Part shown: piece after piece, positions 56,566-59,308 of the stretch | Layout of the letters: each line of letters opens with the position of its first letter | Numbering within the stretch: position 1 is the first letter of the stretch | NCBI GenBank assembly: GCA_019192545.1 | Contig: JAHCMI010000059.1 | Coordinates: 1-59,308, forward strand | DNA: 59,308 nucleotides | Source: Rivularia sp. MS3 | Lineage (GTDB): Bacteria; Cyanobacteriota; Cyanobacteriia; Cyanobacteriales; Nostocaceae | Reading direction: 5' to 3' | The notes under the pieces: generated by a model | The model's input: the letters and a program-made list of their open reading frames with translations, nothing else | Database searches by the model: none | What the model was told of the DNA's origin: nothing | Translations under genes and position numbers: made by a program

Positions 56566-57165
56566 ATGCCTCTGGGTAACATAATCAAGCTTCTAAAAGA
56601 AGCATTTCAAAAGCCTCCTGCGGAGTCGGTAGACTCTTCGGAGTTGACAGAAACAGAAACTTCTCAACCAAGAGAAAGTTCGGAAAATACTGACTTAACG
56701 CAAAAACAAGTTAATGAAACAACATTAACTCAGCCTTATACAGAAACTAGAGAAACTACTCAAACATCTTTACCAACAATTCTGGAGGAACAAAAAATGA
56801 TTAACGTTTCTATGTTGCAAGACGAACTGCAAAATTTTGTAAGTGCTGCTTCTGACGTTCAAGGTGCTGCTTTAGTAAGCCCTGATGGTTTGGCTTTAGC
56901 TTCAGTTTTACCTGGAGGAATGGACGAAGAACGTACTGCTGCTATGTCTGCATCCATGCTTTCCCTAGGCGAACGCATCGGAAGGGAATTAGCCCGTGGA
57001 AGCATTGATAGAATTGTAGTTGAAGGTGAAAAAGGATACGGGGTATTAGTTGGCTGTGGAGCTGATGCTGTTTTATTGGTTTTAGCTGGTGCTGGTGTTA
57101 AACAAGGTTTATTGTTTTTAGAAGTTAAAAGAGTTGTTGCTAAAATTGCGCCGTTAATGGCTTGA
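56566..57165 (+). CDS. Roadblock/LC7 domain protein (MglB-like)
   Basis: A 199-residue protein. The N-terminal 77 residues are Ser/Thr/Glu/Gln-rich and probably disordered. A Roadblock/LC7 domain follows (about residues 82-198), with LQDELQNFVSAASDVQGAALVSPDGLALASVLP, ASMLSLGERIGRELARG and VEGEKGYGVLVGCGADAVLLVLAG. Roadblock proteins such as MglB are GTPase-activating partners of MglA. Being the next gene after the GTPase, it is the likely regulator. A second start with a strong SD exists at 56797 and would give the bare domain. Confidence 0.92.
   Translation: MPLGNIIKLLKEAFQKPPAESVDSSELTETETSQPRESSENTDLTQKQVNETTLTQPYTETRETTQTSLPTILEEQKMINVSMLQDELQNFVSAASDVQGAALVSPDGLALASVLPGGMDEERTAAMSASMLSLGERIGRELARGSIDRIVVEGEKGYGVLVGCGADAVLLVLAGAGVKQGLLFLEVKRVVAKIAPLMA
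56784..56799 (+). promoter_or_regulatory. Strong internal ribosome binding site and start in the Roadblock gene
   Basis: The sequence ggaggaacaaaaaatg places a near-consensus SD seven bases before an in-frame ATG at 56797 (residue 78). A product from here, MINVSMLQDEL..., is a complete 122-residue Roadblock domain without the disordered N-terminus. Confidence 0.65.
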
Positions 57166-57461
57166 GTAGAAACTCCAAATAATCCATATACCGATGTTTG
57201 GATTGGTGATTTTATTTAATTCCAGTCCAAATTTTTTATGCGGTTGGTAAACGCTTTCAAGACAAGCACAGTAGGTTTGTGCTTAGCGATGACAAAAATA
57301 GTGTATTGGAATTCTACGAATTTCAATAGATTCATTTGTTTTTTTTATAACCAATTGTAGCGAATTAGCTTGACTTAGTTTCAGTATTAAGGAATAACTT
57401 GACTGATACTAAGATTTATATTTTTGACGATTTTTTTGATAAATAACAGGAGTTACTTGGA
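57166..57461. other. Spacer before the protoglobin gene
   Basis: About 300 bases. A hairpin aagcaca / tgtgctt (57264-57284) without T-run lies in the middle. A caggag SD (about 57448) nine bases before ATG 57462 serves the protoglobin. No gene was seen. The spacing suggests the protoglobin may have its own promoter. Confidence 0.5.
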
Positions 57462-58016
57462 ATGGCTATAGAACCACAAGCGTTTATGTCAACCTTGGAG
57501 CAGCGCGTTGGCTTAAGTGCAGAAGATAAAGCGCTATTAAAATCTCAAGCAGAGTGGGGAAAGGAAATTGCTCCAGAAATGGCAGAACATTTTTATGCTT
57601 ATCTAGGGCGCGATGAAGAAATGAATTCAATCTTAACTGCCACCGAAGGACGCATTCATCGTTTGCGAGAAACGTTTATAGAATGGTTCTACGAGATGTT
57701 TACAGGTATGGATGATTGGGGTAAAGATTATGCCGAACGCCGTTGGAATATTGGTTTAGTTCACGTGAAGATTGGTATCGGACCGCAGCATGTTGTCCCT
57801 GCAATGGCAACTGTAATTAGAGAAGCCGGACAGCGTGCAAAAACCGACGGCAAAAGCGAAGAAATTAAAGATGCTTTAGGGCGTATTTGCATGATTGATT
57901 TAGCTTTTATTGAACAGGCTTATGTAGAAGTATCTTCAGAAGCTGTGTTAAGAGAAACTGGTTGGACTCAAGGTTTATTTAGACGTTTAATAGCTACTGG
58001 GGCTAATTCTATGTAA
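57462..58016 (+). CDS. Single-domain protoglobin (haem gas-sensor globin)
   Basis: A 184-residue protein composed of one protoglobin/globin-coupled-sensor domain. It has the N-terminal QRVGLSAEDKALLKSQAEWG, a helix ending in FIEWFYEMFTGMDDWGKDYAERRW, and the proximal haem His near residue 101 in NIGLVHVKIGIGPQHVVPAM. The sensor family binds O2, CO or NO; ligand preference cannot be read. There is no output domain, so signal must pass through a partner. The GTPase/Roadblock genes just upstream are candidates by location only. A terminator follows. Confidence 0.9.
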   Translation: MAIEPQAFMSTLEQRVGLSAEDKALLKSQAEWGKEIAPEMAEHFYAYLGRDEEMNSILTATEGRIHRLRETFIEWFYEMFTGMDDWGKDYAERRWNIGLVHVKIGIGPQHVVPAMATVIREAGQRAKTDGKSEEIKDALGRICMIDLAFIEQAYVEVSSEAVLRETGWTQGLFRRLIATGANSM

Positions 58017-58027
58017 ATTCATTCAGG

Positions 58028-58060
58028 AGGTAGAAATTATCGTTATTTTTTCTACCTTTT
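58028..58060 (+). terminator. Rho-independent terminator after protoglobin
   Basis: The stem aggtagaaa / tttctacct with a 12-base loop is followed by tttt. It starts 12 bases after the protoglobin stop codon. Confidence 0.8.
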
Positions 58061-59308
58061 GATTTCAATTCTTGTTTAATAAAAAAACTATTCTTTGTAA
58101 AAAAGTTTTTACTATAGTTGTTATCAATGTAATGGCTTGATGCCGTTTTTTTATTCTTTAATTCAAAAAGTAATATTTTGCATTTTTTATCATATATGTA
58201 TAGCAAACAACTTTTATTTTGCAGGCATTACAGCCGCTTTATAACTGCTTATAGACATTAATATTAATGAAATATATTAGCAACTAATTATATTAGAAAG
58301 AAGCAATTTATACGCATAATCATCAAATATTGTCAACTGACATAGGGTTAGATTTATCAAAATATTAACTGCGCTATCACTTACTTGACAAAAACAATAA
58401 TTTATATATACTGATATTTATACTGACAAAAGAATAAAAACTACAAACGGTGGTTCTACCTGGTATATGCTGTGTTTTTATCAAGATGCAGGGTATAAAA
58501 GCAAGTTTGTTTGTAGTTGATTTACACTCAGCGCAAATAAGAGCATAGGTGTGTTTTTGAGATAGTTGATTAAATTTATTAAAATTACTTTCAAGGCGCA
58601 TATTAAGCGTAAATTGATGTAGTTAGTAAGCAAATTTTCTGTCTCGCAAATTAGATTCCCCAACAGCGTGCTTCAAGAAAATGATATTAGCCTATTGGCT
58701 TCTATTTGCGTAAATAAATAGCTAAGCAATAGAGATATCTATATTGCTTGATAAACTAATGATTTAAAATTTGTTTTCATGGCTGAAGTTAGACTTTGAT
58801 TAGTCTTAAGCTTCGTGCTTTTGTTTACCTCTATGAAAGGTATTTAATCTATGTAATCGAGTTTAAGCTTTTATAAACAGTTTTTTAGTTTGCTGTCGTA
58901 GATAAAATTTTTTGTCTCGACTAAAACTACTTAGACTTAACTATGCCTGCCATGAATAGATGAATTTAATTAGTAAGCTAATAGATGCAAACCGTATAAA
59001 AGCAAGCAAAGCTTAGACTATAGGCATAATTAAACGATCAAATTTCTTCGATTGCCCAAGGCTTTCATGAAGATTTTATGGCAGACTTATTTAAACGCTA
59101 AGCTAATTATAATTTTGCAGTTTTCGTTGAATACAGGAATTGAAAACTGCTACATATCAAATATTTCTTTTTTAATCTTCTTCCCAACATCATCGTTAGA
59201 CTTATTTTTATGCCCTAAGTATGGGTAAATATTAGCGTGCCAAATTTTAAAACTTTTGGCTCATCAGTTGTTAGTATGCTAAATTCTGAATAAAAATTAC
59301 CGAAATAT
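58061..59308. other. Gene-free AT-rich right end
   Basis: About 1.25 kb with no credible gene on either strand. The two or three short open frames here are AT-rich, lack ribosome sites and have no recognisable domains. No tRNA-like cloverleaf or CRISPR unit was seen. The stretch could be the long leader of a gene beyond the window or hold an unrecognised small RNA. Confidence 0.5.

Noticed and set aside
58009-58663. Three short minus-strand frames at the right end
   Set aside because: AT-rich, mutually overlapping, no ribosome sites or domains, and one runs through the protoglobin terminator.

Overview
The window is chromosomal DNA from a filamentous, probably heterocyst-forming cyanobacterium of low GC content (Nostocales, Rivularia/Calothrix-like; the genus is inference). 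Three things support this: the HIP1 octamer GCGATCGC recurs inside genes; many proteins belong to cyanobacterium-typical families (fibrillin/PAP, DUF2358, DUF6816, RpaA, Gap1-type GAPDH, DUF4388); and nearly every spacer carries tandem heptanucleotide repeats of the STRR kind known from heterocystous cyanobacteria.

Layout. 1-3.2 kb: 5' part of a large repetitive beta-helix/Ig-like surface protein, minus strand, running off the left edge. 3.8-10.4 kb: alpha/beta hydrolase, neutral zinc metallopeptidase, fibrillin-family protein, small secreted protein and uvrA. 10.5-12.6 kb: AT-rich HindVP-type restriction endonuclease plus C5-cytosine methyltransferase. 12.9-20.3 kb: VTT-domain membrane protein, phytol-kinase-like protein, DUF2358, GHL10-type glycosidase-like protein, DUF1206 membrane protein, epoxide-hydrolase-like enzyme and metallophosphoesterase. 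20.5-26.6 kb: SbcC, a TPR-like secreted or anchored protein, and a translationally coupled zinc-ribbon/tandem winged-helix pair.

26.8-40.7 kb is a carbon-catabolic island with every gene on the minus strand. Reading from high to low coordinate it holds phosphoketolase, glycogen phosphorylase, D-lactate dehydrogenase, GAPDH, pyruvate kinase, phosphoglycerate mutase, transaldolase and acetate kinase. Together they can take glycogen through phosphoketolase to acetyl phosphate, acetate and ATP, and through lower glycolysis to pyruvate and lactate, which suggests dark or fermentative metabolism. Phosphoglycerate kinase, enolase and phosphotransacetylase are not here.

41.7-47.5 kb: rimM, avtA, class III alcohol dehydrogenase, an orphan Dpp/Opp-type permease and a tandem DM13 secreted protein. 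47.7-50.1 kb: a CRISPR array of 33 intact repeats plus one truncated repeat, with no cas genes in the window. It is probably transcribed on the minus strand from a leader near 50.1-50.4 kb. 50.5-54.3 kb: phosphopantetheinyl transferase, YheT-like hydrolase, the circadian output regulator rpaA and a DUF6816 protein.

54.9-58.0 kb holds the most intriguing gene set: a DUF4388 protein overlapping an MglA-like small GTPase, followed by a Roadblock/LC7 (MglB-like) protein and a single-domain protoglobin. It looks like a small-GTPase signalling module placed beside a haem-based gas sensor. The last 1.3 kb has no recognisable gene.

A second theme is the interplay of repeats and genes. Heptamer arrays and palindromic elements abut or form the 3' ends of several genes, supplying C-terminal residues and stop codons. 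Two palindromic repeats sit in frame inside coding regions (uvrA and the DUF6816 gene). One MITE-like element carries a nested insertion, and another lies against the degenerate end of the CRISPR array.
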